Positions 1 to 8,903 of a stretch of 64,000 nt of DNA are shown here, piece by piece (within the stretch, counting starts at the first letter, position 1; each line of letters opens with the position of its first letter). Position numbers and translations under genes: made by a program. Under the pieces are notes generated by a model. That model was not told where the DNA came from. It did not search any database and saw only the letters and a list, made by a program, of their open reading frames with translations. Where the stretch lies: contig JAZNVH010000025.1 of assembly GCA_045592745.1 (NCBI GenBank), positions 62,001 to 126,000 of the forward strand, given 5' to 3'. This DNA comes from Aphodoplasma sp045592745. Lineage in GTDB: Bacteria; Bacillota; Clostridia; UBA1381; UMGS1253.

Positions 1-291
1 ACAGGCGATGTAGCATTGGTTGTAGGCGATAATGCCTACGAAAAAAGCGGACTTTGTAAGATGACATTTATAAATAAGGATTCTCAGATTGTAGTGGGCG
101 ATATTATTGAAACATCGGGACTTGGAGGCGTGTATGCGCCGGGTATTGCAATCGGACGAGTAAAAGATATTGTAGACGATTCTACGGGAGTGACAAGACA
201 TGCAATCATAGAGCCGCTTGTTGATTTAAAAAATGTGCATCACGTTCTTGTCGTTCTTGACAGCGTGCAGGAAAATGTAGCTGGTGAGTGA
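1..291 (+). CDS. mreC: Rod shape-determining protein MreC, C-terminal part
   Basis: The reading frame is open from base 1, so the gene starts before the window and only about 96 C-terminal residues are present. They match the C-terminal beta domain of MreC: a GDxxxTSGLGGxYAPGIAIGRV-like stretch around residues 35-55, then a final strand rich in valine and leucine. MreC is a membrane-anchored periplasmic-side scaffold linking MreB filaments to lateral-wall synthesis. mreD and a class B PBP follow at once, the usual order of the rod-shape operon. The identity is secure; the start lies outside. Confidence 0.93.
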   Translation, partial: TGDVALVVGDNAYEKSGLCKMTFINKDSQIVVGDIIETSGLGGVYAPGIAIGRVKDIVDDSTGVTRHAIIEPLVDLKNVHHVLVVLDSVQENVAGE

Positions 292-320
292 TTTTTATTA
301 AAGCACTCAAGGGGGAAACA

Positions 321-806
321 ATGAAAAATTTGTGGCTTTTGATATTTACTTTTATAATATTTCTTCTGCAGACAACTGTTTTAAAATATTTTTCCGTAAT
401 CGGTGTTATACCAAATCTTTTGTTTGTCATGACGCTGTGCTTTGCACTTTTGAAAACAGAGTTTACATGGGCGGTTGTATATGGACTTTTGTGCGGAATG
501 ATGCTTGATTGTGCGTCAGGAACGGTTTTTGGTTTGCACGCTCTTTTGTGCTTGCTTGGCGCAGCATTGTGCTCTGCTGTAAGCAAACGCTTTTTTAAGG
601 GAAACTACCCTGTGTGTATGTTATTTGCGTTTGTTTTTGGTTTGATGTATGAAACGCTTTACTATGCGGCGACTTTTGCGCCGTATTACGACGTAGCTAC
701 ACTTCATGTATTGGTATTTTTGGTGCTTGCGGCAATTTATAATGCCCTTTTGGCACCTGTGATATTTTTTGTGATGAGACGCATTTATCCGATTGAAGAG
801 GATTAA
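321..806 (+). CDS. mreD: Rod shape-determining membrane protein MreD
   Basis: This hydrophobic protein of about 161 residues has five or six predicted membrane segments and the MreD signature of a GxxxGxxxDxxSGxxFGLHAL-like loop near residues 50-75. The ATG at 321 is preceded by a GGGGGAA ribosome site; the longer open frame from 288 overlaps mreC and lacks such a site. MreD works with MreC in the elongasome that directs sidewall peptidoglycan synthesis. The next gene begins 34 bases after its stop. Confidence 0.93.
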   Translation: MKNLWLLIFTFIIFLLQTTVLKYFSVIGVIPNLLFVMTLCFALLKTEFTWAVVYGLLCGMMLDCASGTVFGLHALLCLLGAALCSAVSKRFFKGNYPVCMLFAFVFGLMYETLYYAATFAPYYDVATLHVLVFLVLAAIYNALLAPVIFFVMRRIYPIEED

Positions 807-840
807 TTACATATATGCGTTTAACGAAGGCGGTGATGCT

Positions 841-2940
841 TTGCAAGGCTTTAACAGTAAAAAAACAGATTCGGCGCGGCTTAAGGTTTATGCTGCTTTT
901 ATAGGTGTAATAGTTTGCGTTATTGTGTGTAGACTTTTTTGGATGCAGATTGTGATGGGAAATACATATGCCCAAAGGGCAGAGCAAAAACAGATGCGCT
1001 CAGTCACCTTGAAAGCACCGCGCGGTGAGATTGTTGATCGTTTTGGAAAGCCGTTTGTAACAAATAAAACGGGCTATTCTATCCAGATTCAAAAAACAAA
1101 TCTTAAAAATGACGAATTTAATGAAATGCTTTTGAAAATATATAAAATTATTTCAGAGCATGGTCAAGAAGTTTCTGAAACGCTTCCCATTGAAGGTTTT
1201 CCATTAAGATATACCTTTGCAGATGAGTATGAAGACGCAGATGTTTCAAAGGCACAAAATGCGGAAAAAAAGTGGAAAAAATCACTTGATTATAACGAAA
1301 ATATCACCGTAGAAGAAGCATTTTCAAAGCTTAGAAGCCGATATAAAATAGATGAGTCCTACTCTGATGAGGATGCACTTAAAATAGTGGCACTGCGATA
1401 TGAAATGGAAATACGTTTGTTTTCTGCAAGTACGCCTTTTACAATAGCTTCGGACGTTGATATGGAGCTTGTGACAAAATTTAAAGAAAAACAATCCGAA
1501 TATCCTTGCATAAATGTTATTACAGAATATATTCGTGAATATGCGCAGGGAAATATCGCCTCGCATCTGCTTGGACGCACGGGTAAAATGTCAGCAGAGG
1601 AATATGAGACTCTTAAAACTGAAGGCTACAAAATGAATGATGAGATTGGAAAACAAGGTATAGAGAAAGAGTTTGAAACATATTTAAAAGGTACTGACGG
1701 ATATACAAGTCTTATTCAAACTCCAAATGGTTTTGAAGTTCAGCCTGAATCAGGCAAAGAAGCTGTGCCTGGTAATTATGTTGTTCTTACGATAGATTCA
1801 CAGCTTCAAAAAACGCTTGAACGTGCGCTTGGACAAACGATTGCTGATATACGAAGCCGTGGAGGTTCGCCGTCGGCAAAATCGGGCGGTGATGCGTACT
1901 GCGGTGCTGCGGTTGTGATGAACCCGCAAAACGGCGAAATACTTGCAATGGCGTCATGGCCCACGTTTAATTTAGCTACATTTAATGAAGATTATAAAGA
2001 GCTTTTAAATGATGAAAACAAGCCTATGTGGAACAGAGCTATAAGTGGAACGTATCCGCCTGGATCGACGTTTAAAATGCTTACATCGATTGCGGCGCTT
2101 GAAACGGGATATATAACACCTCAAACTATAATAAATGACGAGGGTGTTTATAAATATTATCAGGATTATCAGCCAAAGTGCTGGATATGGACAAAAACCA
2201 GACAGACTCACGGCGAACAAAATGTATCGCAGGCACTTGCGAATTCGTGCAACTATTTCTATTACGAGGTAGGACGTCAGATGGGGATAGAAACGCTAAA
2301 TGAATATGCAAAAATGTTCGGTTTTGGTCAAAAAACAGGTATAGAGCTTTCTGCTGAAGAGGAAAAGGGGCGTATTGCAGGACCTGAGGACAGAGAAAAA
2401 TATAAAATGGGACAATGGCGTGGCGGTGATACGCTTCAGGCGTCAATCGGGCAGTCGGAAAATCTGTTTACACCGCTCCAGATTGCAAATTATGTATCTA
2501 CACTTATAAATGGTGGCACGCGTTACAGACCTCATCTTGTAAAAACAATTCGTTCGCCTGTAGACGGCAGTGTAATATATGAAACACAGCCTGAGGTTAT
2601 GGGCGAGGTAAGTATGAAAAGCGAAAATCTTCGCGCAGTACTTGAGGGAATGCTTGGTGTTACCGAAAATGGTACTGCAAGCTCTGCTTTTAAAGAGTAT
2701 CCGATAAAAGTAGGTGGTAAAACCGGTTCGGCACAGGTTGCGGTAGGCTCTGATAACGGAGTGTTTGTAGGATTTGCTCCATATGATAATCCACAGATTG
2801 CAGTTGCTGTTGTAGTTGAGCATGGAAACAGCGGTGGTGATGTTGTGCCGATAGTAAAAGCAGTATTTGATGAGTATTTTAATAATGGTGCCGAGGTGCA
2901 AAGTGATATAAAAAATCTGACAGGGCAACTTTTGCCTTGA
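841..2940 (+). CDS. mrdA: Penicillin-binding protein 2 (class B transpeptidase)
   Basis: A roughly 699-residue class B penicillin-binding protein that cross-links peptidoglycan during elongation. It has one N-terminal membrane anchor (about residues 15-35), a dimerisation/pedestal region beginning at the RGEIVDR motif, and a C-terminal transpeptidase domain. Catalytic motifs are visible: STFK with Ser409, SxN as SCN at 469-471, and KTG from Lys627. The frame extends upstream to a TTG at 793 inside mreD, but the TTG at 841 has an AAGGCGG ribosome site just upstream and is preferred. Its place after mreD supports an elongasome role. No RodA partner lies in this cluster. Confidence 0.92.
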   Translation: MQGFNSKKTDSARLKVYAAFIGVIVCVIVCRLFWMQIVMGNTYAQRAEQKQMRSVTLKAPRGEIVDRFGKPFVTNKTGYSIQIQKTNLKNDEFNEMLLKIYKIISEHGQEVSETLPIEGFPLRYTFADEYEDADVSKAQNAEKKWKKSLDYNENITVEEAFSKLRSRYKIDESYSDEDALKIVALRYEMEIRLFSASTPFTIASDVDMELVTKFKEKQSEYPCINVITEYIREYAQGNIASHLLGRTGKMSAEEYETLKTEGYKMNDEIGKQGIEKEFETYLKGTDGYTSLIQTPNGFEVQPESGKEAVPGNYVVLTIDSQLQKTLERALGQTIADIRSRGGSPSAKSGGDAYCGAAVVMNPQNGEILAMASWPTFNLATFNEDYKELLNDENKPMWNRAISGTYPPGSTFKMLTSIAALETGYITPQTIINDEGVYKYYQDYQPKCWIWTKTRQTHGEQNVSQALANSCNYFYYEVGRQMGIETLNEYAKMFGFGQKTGIELSAEEEKGRIAGPEDREKYKMGQWRGGDTLQASIGQSENLFTPLQIANYVSTLINGGTRYRPHLVKTIRSPVDGSVIYETQPEVMGEVSMKSENLRAVLEGMLGVTENGTASSAFKEYPIKVGGKTGSAQVAVGSDNGVFVGFAPYDNPQIAVAVVVEHGNSGGDVVPIVKAVFDEYFNNGAEVQSDIKNLTGQLLP

Positions 2941-2962
2941 TAAAACGAAGGGAGTTTTTGGT

Positions 2963-3592
2963 TTGTCTACAAATGAAATAGTAAAACTTAAGGGAATTAA
3001 AGATGGCGTTATGGTAATTGTCAGCGAGGGAGAATTTGACGAAATTTTAGAGCAGACAACAGAAAAAATTGGCGAGGTAACTGACTTTTTTACAGAAGGA
3101 GGCGGACGCGTAGTTTTTAGCGGCGCTAATATTGATTCTGTAAACAAAATTAAGCTCGAACAGGAAATTTGCAAAATTTTGTCCGATGAGGTTTCAATCG
3201 AATATGAAGAAAGCGAAGACGCATATTATGAAAAAATGATACCACCGGCAGAAAAAAGCAAATTTCATCATGGCACATTAAGAAGTGGTCAAACGATAAA
3301 ATCGCTTGGTAATCTTGTTGTTGTGGGTGATGTAAATCCAGGGGCGGAGCTTATTGCTGTAGGCAACATTGTTGTAATGGGCGTTTTGCGCGGAACTGTT
3401 CATGCAGGATGTGACGGCGACAGAGAAGCGACTGTATCAGCAGCGAGAATGGCTCCTACACAGATACGTATTGCCGATATTATTACAAGACCACCCGATG
3501 GTGAGACGACAACTGAGTGGCTTCCTGAGATTGCGTATATTCACGAAGGAAATATATATATTGATGGTTATCTGTCAAAAAAAATCCAATAA
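2963..3592 (+). CDS. minC: Septum site-determining protein MinC
   Basis: MinC, 209 residues, inhibits FtsZ ring assembly away from midcell. The N-terminal FtsZ-inhibiting domain (about 1-95) starts with the characteristic VKLKGIKDG segment. The C-terminal beta-helix domain (about 105-205) contains SGQ, GNLVVVGDVNPGAE and GNIVVMGVLRGxxHAG, which bind MinD. The TTG start at 2963 sits 8 bases after a GAAGGGAG ribosome site. It lies 22 bases after mrdA and so is probably co-transcribed with the shape genes. Confidence 0.95.
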   Translation: MSTNEIVKLKGIKDGVMVIVSEGEFDEILEQTTEKIGEVTDFFTEGGGRVVFSGANIDSVNKIKLEQEICKILSDEVSIEYEESEDAYYEKMIPPAEKSKFHHGTLRSGQTIKSLGNLVVVGDVNPGAELIAVGNIVVMGVLRGTVHAGCDGDREATVSAARMAPTQIRIADIITRPPDGETTTEWLPEIAYIHEGNIYIDGYLSKKIQ

Positions 3593-3597
3593 AATTG

Positions 3598-3626
3598 TAG
3601 ACTTAAAAAAAATCATGTGTTATACT
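3598..3626 (+). promoter_or_regulatory. Candidate internal promoter before minD
   Basis: TAGACT and TATACT are separated by 17 bases, and the -10 has the extended TGT element directly in front. It lies in the 86-base gap between minC and minD, so minD and minE may be made independently of the upstream shape genes. The call rests on consensus match only. Confidence 0.45.
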
Positions 3627-3678
3627 AATATTAGTTGTGAAATTTCTAGATATTTTTACATAGGAGGAAAAGTTTATT

Positions 3679-4476
3679 ATGGGTGAAGTTATAGTTATTA
3701 CATCCGGTAAAGGTGGCGTTGGCAAGACAACAACAACTGCCAACATCGGTGCGGGACTTGCGCTGAAAAACAAAAGTGTCGTAATGATTGATGCTGATAT
3801 CGGACTTAGAAATCTTGATGTTGTAATGGGTCTTGAAAACAGAATTGTATATGATCTTGTAGATGTTGTTGAGGGACGTTGCCGTACAAAGCAGGCGCTT
3901 ATCAAAGACAAGCGTTATGATGGCTTGTGCATTATTCCTGCAGCACAGACAAGAGATAAAAATGCTGTTACTCCCGAGCAGATGAAAAAGCTTACCGAGG
4001 AGCTTAAAGAGGAGTTTGATTATGTGTTAATTGACTGTCCTGCGGGTATCGAGCAAGGCTTTAAAAATGCTGTTGCAGGCGCTGACAGAGCTTTGGTTGT
4101 AACAACTCCCGAGGTTTCTGCTGTGCGTGATGCTGACAGAATTATCGGTCTTTTAGAGGCAAATGAGATAAAGGATCCACAGCTTATCATAAACAGAATC
4201 AGACCGCAAATGATTAAAAAAGGCGATATGATGAATGTTGATGATATAATTGATATTCTTGCAGTAGGTCTTATAGGTATTGTGCCTGATGATGAAAACA
4301 TCATTATAACTACAAACAGAGGTGAGCCGGCTGTTGCTGATGAAAGATCAAAGGCAGGTCAGGCGTATCGCAATATTACAGCTCGTATAACGGGCGAAAA
4401 AGTTCCGATTATGGAGCTTGAGGCTCCGGGATTTTTGTCAAAGGTAAAAAAATTTTTTGGAGTTAAAGCCGATTAA
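3679..4476 (+). CDS. minD: Septum site-determining ATPase MinD
   Basis: MinD, 265 residues, is a membrane-cycling ParA/MinD-type ATPase that recruits MinC and is stimulated by MinE. The deviant Walker A motif KGGVGKTTT lies at residues 10-18 with the signature lysine, followed by DADIGLRNLD near 38-47. The C-terminus ends in a short amphipathic helix, GFLSKVKKFFGVKAD, which is the membrane-targeting sequence. The ATG has an AGGAGG ribosome site 11 bases upstream. minE follows 20 bases downstream. Confidence 0.97.
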   Translation: MGEVIVITSGKGGVGKTTTTANIGAGLALKNKSVVMIDADIGLRNLDVVMGLENRIVYDLVDVVEGRCRTKQALIKDKRYDGLCIIPAAQTRDKNAVTPEQMKKLTEELKEEFDYVLIDCPAGIEQGFKNAVAGADRALVVTTPEVSAVRDADRIIGLLEANEIKDPQLIINRIRPQMIKKGDMMNVDDIIDILAVGLIGIVPDDENIIITTNRGEPAVADERSKAGQAYRNITARITGEKVPIMELEAPGFLSKVKKFFGVKAD

Positions 4477-4496
4477 CAGATAAGGAGGAGCTAAAA

Positions 4497-4871
4497 ATGG
4501 ACTTTTTCGGTTTGTTTAAAAACAGAAAAAAAGGTTCCGGAAGTGCTGCAAAGGAAAGATTGCAATTTGTTCTTGTTCACGACAGAGCAGGTGTGTCACC
4601 GGAGCTTCTTGATAGACTTAAAGAAGAGCTTATGCAGGTAATTTCTAAATACATAGAGATTGACCAAAATGAATTTGATGTGCAGGTTACACGCACAAAG
4701 AGCGAAGATGGAGAAAGAATTGTTCCTGCACTTGTAGCTAATATTCCGATTAGCAAGATGAAGGATCCATCACAAGAGACTTCTTCAAAGGAAGAAAAAC
4801 CACAAGACGATAAAAAGGAAGATACAAAAGAAGAGGACGCTAAAACAGAGGATGACAAGAAAGACGAATAA
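4497..4871 (+). CDS. minE: Cell division topological specificity factor MinE, with charged tail
   Basis: MinE, 124 residues, stimulates MinD ATPase and produces its dynamic localisation. The N-terminal FGLFK segment and the RLQFVLVHDR helix (about 21-31) are the MinD-contacting and membrane-binding parts; the dimerisation domain runs to the PALVANIPI strand near residue 85. About 36 further residues form a low-complexity tail of Lys, Glu, Asp, Thr and Ser not present in ordinary MinE of roughly 85-90 residues. The ribosome site is AAGGAGGAG. The tail reads cleanly in frame with no sign of frameshift. Confidence 0.93.
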   Translation: MDFFGLFKNRKKGSGSAAKERLQFVLVHDRAGVSPELLDRLKEELMQVISKYIEIDQNEFDVQVTRTKSEDGERIVPALVANIPISKMKDPSQETSSKEEKPQDDKKEDTKEEDAKTEDDKKDE

Positions 4872-4901
4872 TGACAGTAATGAAAGGGGATAGCGATTGA
4901 T

Positions 4902-5312
4902 ATGAATATAGCACTAATTGCTCATGATAAGAAAAAGGAACTTATGGTTGAATTTTGTATTGCGTATAAAGGAATACTAGGTAAACATAACTTGTATGCA
5001 ACAGGAACAACGGGAAGCCTTGTTATCGAAGCAACGGGCTTGCCTATACATAGATTTTTATCAGGTCCCCAGGGTGGCGACCAGCAAATAGGTGCAAGGA
5101 TTGCATATAACGAAATAGATTTGGTGCTCTTTTTCAGAGATCCGCTTACTGCACAGCCACATGAACCCGATGTATCTGCATTGTTTAGACTTTGTGATGT
5201 GCATAATATTCCTCTTGCAACAAATGTTGCTACTGCGGAGGTGCTTATACACGGTGTCGAGAGAGGCGACTTGGCATGGCGTGATATTGTTAATCCCAAA
5301 TCGAATGGATGA
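4902..5312 (+). CDS. mgsA: Methylglyoxal synthase
   Basis: A 136-residue protein matching methylglyoxal synthase over its full length; the enzyme converts dihydroxyacetone phosphate to methylglyoxal and phosphate as a glycolytic bypass. Motifs are IALIAHDKKK at the N-terminus, the phosphate-binding TGTTG (about 33-37), SGPQGGDQQIGA containing the catalytic aspartate region (about 53-64), and FFRDPL (about 76-81). It lies 30 bases after minE and ends at a strong terminator, so it is probably the last gene of the shape/division operon. Confidence 0.96.
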   Translation: MNIALIAHDKKKELMVEFCIAYKGILGKHNLYATGTTGSLVIEATGLPIHRFLSGPQGGDQQIGARIAYNEIDLVLFFRDPLTAQPHEPDVSALFRLCDVHNIPLATNVATAEVLIHGVERGDLAWRDIVNPKSNG

Positions 5313-5337
5313 TAACAGACTTTTATTTTAGAATAAT

Positions 5338-5380
5338 AACAGCGGTATGATTTTTTCAATCATACCGCTGTTTATGTTTT
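5338..5380. terminator. Bidirectional terminator between mgsA and the XRE regulator
   Basis: A perfect 15-bp stem, AACAGCGGTATGATT with its complement at 5358-5372, encloses a 5-base loop. It is followed by a T-rich tract on the + side and has A-rich bases in front that serve the leftward gene. The genes on either side converge here. Confidence 0.9.
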
Positions 5381-5383
5381 TAA

Positions 5384-5758
5384 TTAATATTTGTTTTGCA
5401 ATTTTTCTTTTTCTTGTTTATATGACAGATATTCATAAAATTCTTTTATCTCATGTTTATATTTTTCTGAAAGTTTGGAAATATCGAGATAATTATCAGA
5501 ATTGTATTCATGTCGTTTTTCGTTAAGATTTGGCTTTTTGTTGTTAGTAAAACCAAGCAGGTAATCGGATGAAACCTTAAAAAATCTGCATATTTCTATT
5601 AGCTTAGTATAATCAGGTACTCTTTTGCCTGTTTCCCAATAACAAATGCACGGTCTTGTTACATTAAACAAATTAGCAAGCTGTTGTTGGGTATATCCGC
5701 TGTTTACACGTAACTCCTTAAAGCGTTCGGCAAATATTTGATTGCAACTATCGGTCAA
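5384..5758 (-). CDS. XRE-family helix-turn-helix regulator
   Basis: A small DNA-binding protein of 124 residues. The N-terminal Cro/CI-type domain (about 8-65) contains FKELRVNSGYTQQQLANLFNV, then a recognition helix around TRPCICYWETGKRVPD and the ending SSDYLLG seen in many such regulators. The C-terminal half is lysine- and glutamate-rich and probably helical. The frame opens further upstream to 5827, but a strong leftward promoter at 5796-5824 and a GGAG site 9 bases before the TTG at 5758 favour the shorter protein. Its target is unknown; the divergent exporter-like gene is one possibility. Confidence 0.8.
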   Translation of the reverse strand: MTDSCNQIFAERFKELRVNSGYTQQQLANLFNVTRPCICYWETGKRVPDYTKLIEICRFFKVSSDYLLGFTNNKKPNLNEKRHEYNSDNYLDISKLSEKYKHEIKEFYEYLSYKQEKEKLQNKY

Positions 5759-5795
5759 TATAATCATCTCCAAAATGCATAATAAATTTATCAAT

Positions 5796-5824
5796 ATTAT
5801 ACCATTCGTTTTTTCTTGATGCAA
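5796..5824 (-). promoter_or_regulatory. Promoter of the XRE regulator
   Basis: Read leftward, TTGCAT and TATAAT are separated by exactly 17 bases. The predicted transcript starts near 5788, downstream of the longer possible start codons, which helps fix the regulator start at 5758. Confidence 0.7.
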
Positions 5825-5906
5825 CATATTTTGTATGAAAAATTTGTAAAACTAATAAAGATGAGATATAAAAATTAAGTAATTTTAAGAAAAAAACTTA
5901 AAATGA

Positions 5907-5935
5907 TTGATTTTTTTTGAGGTTTAATATATAAT
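5907..5935 (+). promoter_or_regulatory. Promoter of the small exporter-like gene
   Basis: TTGATT, 17 bases, then a perfect TATAAT, followed by an AAAGGAG ribosome site and the ATG at 5970. It may also serve metK, which begins 43 bases after the first gene. Confidence 0.75.
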
Positions 5936-5969
5936 ATAGTAATAGTGATAAAGTAAAAGGAGTAACAAA

Positions 5970-6464
5970 ATGTCAGCAGTGGTGGATTTTATTCAAAATA
6001 CCTTGTCGGTTGAGTGGGCAACGCTTATAATTGCAATGTTTCCAATAGTTGAGCTTAGAGGTGCTATACCATTTGGAATTGCTATGGGACTTAGCTGGCC
6101 GGTGGCACTTATGCTTGGAGTTATAGGAAATATGTTACCTGTTCCTTTTATAATATGGTTTATAAGACCGTTTTTGAATTTTTTAAGAAAAAGAAAATGT
6201 TTTGCATGGTTTGTAAAATGGCAGGATGAAAAAATGCAAAAGCATTCCAAAAAAGTAATGCGTTACAGCTTTTTTGGATTGTTGTTTTTTGTAGCAATAC
6301 CTCTTCCGGGAACGGGTGCATGGACCGGTGCAATGGTTGCCGATTTTTTGAAAATGAAAATGTCAAGCTCTCTTGTTTCGATATGCTGTGGTGTTCTTTG
6401 CGCTGCAGTGCTTGTTACAATTGCCTCGTTGGGCGTTGTAAGCGGACTTGAGTGGTTGTTATAA
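5970..6464 (+). CDS. Small multidrug-export-like membrane protein (COG2426 type)
   Basis: A 164-residue integral membrane protein with about four hydrophobic segments. The segment FPIVELRGAIPFGIAMG near residues 25-41 and the later AIPLPGTGAWTGAMVADFL (about 110-128) are the two signature stretches of the COG2426 family, named putative small multidrug export protein although its substrate is not established. The two conserved loops are internally similar, as in DedA-like proteins. The ribosome site is AAAGGAG. It probably shares a promoter with metK, but a functional link is not evident. Confidence 0.85.
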   Translation: MSAVVDFIQNTLSVEWATLIIAMFPIVELRGAIPFGIAMGLSWPVALMLGVIGNMLPVPFIIWFIRPFLNFLRKRKCFAWFVKWQDEKMQKHSKKVMRYSFFGLLFFVAIPLPGTGAWTGAMVADFLKMKMSSSLVSICCGVLCAAVLVTIASLGVVSGLEWLL

Positions 6465-6507
6465 TAAAAAATAAACTACAGAGATATAAACTAAAGGAGA
6501 GATACAA

Positions 6508-7686
6508 ATGAGTAAGAGATTATTTACATCTGAGTCTGTTACAGAAGGACATCCGGATAAAATCAGCGATTTGATATCGGATGCGATTTTAGATGATATT
6601 TTATCAAAGGATAAAAATGCCCGTGTTGCGTGCGAGGTTACTGTTACAACAGGACTTGTTGTAGTTGTGGGAGAAATAAGCACAACTGCAGAATTTGACG
6701 TACAGACAATTGTACGTGAAACAGTGCGCGGTGTTGGTTATGACAGAGCAAAGTACGGATTTGACTGTGATACATGCGCAGTTATAACCGCTCTTGATAA
6801 GCAATCGCCCGATATTGCACTTGGTGTTGATAATGCGCTTGAAGTAAAAGATGGTGAGCTTTCAGAGGCTAATGGCGCAGGTGACCAGGGTATGATGTTT
6901 GGTTATGCGTGCAACGAAACACCTGTTTATATGCCGATGCCGATATATCTTGCACACAAAATGGCACAGCGTCTTACAAAGGTGCGCAAGGACGGCACAT
7001 TAAGTTACCTTCGTCCTGATGGTAAAACACAGGTTACCGTTGAATATGACGGCGATGTGCCCGTAAGAATTGATACAGTTGTTGTGTCAAGTCAGCATGA
7101 CGCAGATGTATCGCTCGAAACAATAAGACGTGATATTATAGAGCATGTTATACTTCCAACGCTTCCTGAAAATCTTGTTGATGCGGATACAAAATACTTT
7201 ATTAATCCGACAGGACGTTTTGTTGTTGGCGGACCTCAGGGCGACTCGGGACATACAGGAAGAAAAATTATAGTTGATACATACGGCGGATATTCAAGAC
7301 ACGGCGGCGGTGCTTTCTCGGGAAAAGACCCGACAAAAGTTGACAGAAGTGCTGCTTATGCTGCAAGATATGTTGCAAAGAATGTTGTTGCAGCAGGGCT
7401 TGCTGACAGATGTGAGATACAGATTGCTTATGCAATAGGTGTTGCAAAGCCGGTGTCGGTTTTGGTTGATACTTTTGGAACAGCAAAAATTGATGAAGAT
7501 AAGCTTACTAAGCTTGTAAATGATAACTTTGATTTGCGTCCGAGTGCAATAATTAACACTCTTGATTTGAGAAATCCGATTTATAAGCAGACAGCGGCTT
7601 ATGGACATATGGGACGTGAAGACATAAGCTTGCCGTGGGAAAAAATTGACAAGGCAGAAACGCTTAGAAGACAGGCAGGAATTTAA
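6508..7686 (+). CDS. metK: S-adenosylmethionine synthetase
   Basis: A 392-residue methionine adenosyltransferase that makes S-adenosylmethionine from methionine and ATP. It opens with FTSESVTEGHPDKI, the ATP/methionine-binding signature, and carries GAGDQGMMFGYA (about 124-135) and the GGGAFSGKDPTKVDRSAAY loop (about 265-283). Length and all three repeated domains are normal. No SAM riboswitch or T-box is seen in the short space before it. A terminator follows at once. Confidence 0.98.
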   Translation: MSKRLFTSESVTEGHPDKISDLISDAILDDILSKDKNARVACEVTVTTGLVVVVGEISTTAEFDVQTIVRETVRGVGYDRAKYGFDCDTCAVITALDKQSPDIALGVDNALEVKDGELSEANGAGDQGMMFGYACNETPVYMPMPIYLAHKMAQRLTKVRKDGTLSYLRPDGKTQVTVEYDGDVPVRIDTVVVSSQHDADVSLETIRRDIIEHVILPTLPENLVDADTKYFINPTGRFVVGGPQGDSGHTGRKIIVDTYGGYSRHGGGAFSGKDPTKVDRSAAYAARYVAKNVVAAGLADRCEIQIAYAIGVAKPVSVLVDTFGTAKIDEDKLTKLVNDNFDLRPSAIINTLDLRNPIYKQTAAYGHMGREDISLPWEKIDKAETLRRQAGI

Positions 7687-7696
7687 TGATTATATA

Positions 7697-7729
7697 GAAA
7701 AACTCCGGAAATTATTTCCGGAGTTTTTT
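7697..7729. terminator. Terminator after metK
   Basis: AAAACTCCGGAAA, a four-base loop, and its complement lead into a run of six T. The leftward DHHW-like gene ends at 7750, so the hairpin can serve both strands. Confidence 0.9.
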
Positions 7730-7749
7730 GTTATGAAATTTCGCAGATA

Positions 7750-8889
7750 TCACTTTACAAAAGCGCCAAGCTTTACTGTGTTTGTATCTGTAATAAAGTT
7801 TGCTGTGTTATATAAAACAAGTATATCACTGATGCCGTTTTCCTCAAGATACAATAATGGGTTTGCGTTATAATATCGAAGGTCAAACACGTGAATTTCT
7901 TCATAATGATTTGCCAGAAGCGGCAAGATACTGTTTGCGTAAGAATCTTTGTAAACAGCAAGCTTTTTGCCGTTTTTATTTGATGATGTTATGCTTATTA
8001 TCGGGTGGTTACCATCAAAAAATATACTGTACTTATCTTTTTTTTCAAGCCAGCTTTTTTCATAAAAGCTTGTTGATGTTTTGTCTTCGGCAACATATTT
8101 GACCTCATAATCAATATCAAATTTTGGCTCATATATACTGATTGTATCGCCCGAAACATTAAATAGCGGAGCTTTTGACCACATTGTGCCAAAAAACTCA
8201 TTTGATAAATCCTTTTTTGTAAAATCGTTTTCGCTATAAGGAGTTATACCTGTCTGCTCACACAGATACTTATATGATAAATAACTGCCGTATGCCGTCT
8301 GGTGATGGTCTGTGCGAAAATATATATATTCATCAGAGTGCTGTTTAAGAGCTTGTGTGGGGTCGATAAAACTAATGTTTGTTTGTGCTAATGAGTCATT
8401 TGCAAGTATGGCAACCTGATTTTGTATAGGAGTATATGCGCCATAGGGAAGTTTATCTTCTAAAATTTCGTATGCTGTTGGAATAAGCATAAGCGAGATA
8501 TTGTATGTGCCTTTACTGTCAAGTTTTTTCAGTGAATTCAGATTTGCTGTCGTAATTTTTAAATCCGTTGAAACGGGCTTTTCGATAAGATAATCATCAT
8601 CTGCAAAATATACTCCGCCTGAATCTTTTTTGCCAAGTATTTTTTCGAATTGCGCTTTAAGCGCTACCAAAGAGTTGCGCAAAGGAAACTGGTCAGTTGA
8701 AAAAGTTTCTATATCTTCCATATATTCGCCAGACCAAAGACTTTCCGAACTGAATGAAGGGAACTGTGCAAGCGAGCGGTTTTCGCTCTCCGAAAATGAG
8801 GAGGCGGGTTTTGCAAGACAGACTGTCATTGTCAGTATAAGGATTATGCAAAAAACAATCGAAAACCATTTTTTTATATGTTTTTCCAT
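7750..8889 (-). CDS. DHHW-like, SGNH-type extracellular envelope protein
   Basis: A 379-residue protein with one N-terminal membrane anchor (about 8-26) and an extracytoplasmic domain resembling the DHHW family, relatives of AlgJ/AlgX and DltD that help O-acetylate polysaccharides. Seen features are ENRSLAQFP (about 36-44), YFRTDHHQTAYG at 190-201 where the family normally reads DHHW, and KDSYAN near residue 315. The ATG follows an AGGAGG site. The MBOAT gene lies 14 bases upstream in the same direction, so the pair probably act together: the MBOAT passes acyl groups across the membrane and this protein transfers or trims them. The Trp-to-Gln change in the name motif is odd. Confidence 0.8.
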   Translation of the reverse strand: MEKHIKKWFSIVFCIILILTMTVCLAKPASSFSESENRSLAQFPSFSSESLWSGEYMEDIETFSTDQFPLRNSLVALKAQFEKILGKKDSGGVYFADDDYLIEKPVSTDLKITTANLNSLKKLDSKGTYNISLMLIPTAYEILEDKLPYGAYTPIQNQVAILANDSLAQTNISFIDPTQALKQHSDEYIYFRTDHHQTAYGSYLSYKYLCEQTGITPYSENDFTKKDLSNEFFGTMWSKAPLFNVSGDTISIYEPKFDIDYEVKYVAEDKTSTSFYEKSWLEKKDKYSIFFDGNHPIISITSSNKNGKKLAVYKDSYANSILPLLANHYEEIHVFDLRYYNANPLLYLEENGISDILVLYNTANFITDTNTVKLGAFVK

Positions 8890-8903
8890 AATATAACTAC
8901 CTC

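Noticed and set aside
2443..3174. 243-residue leftward open frame opposite mrdA and minC
   Set aside because: Antisense to two well-supported genes and spanning their junction; no family pattern and no translation signal.
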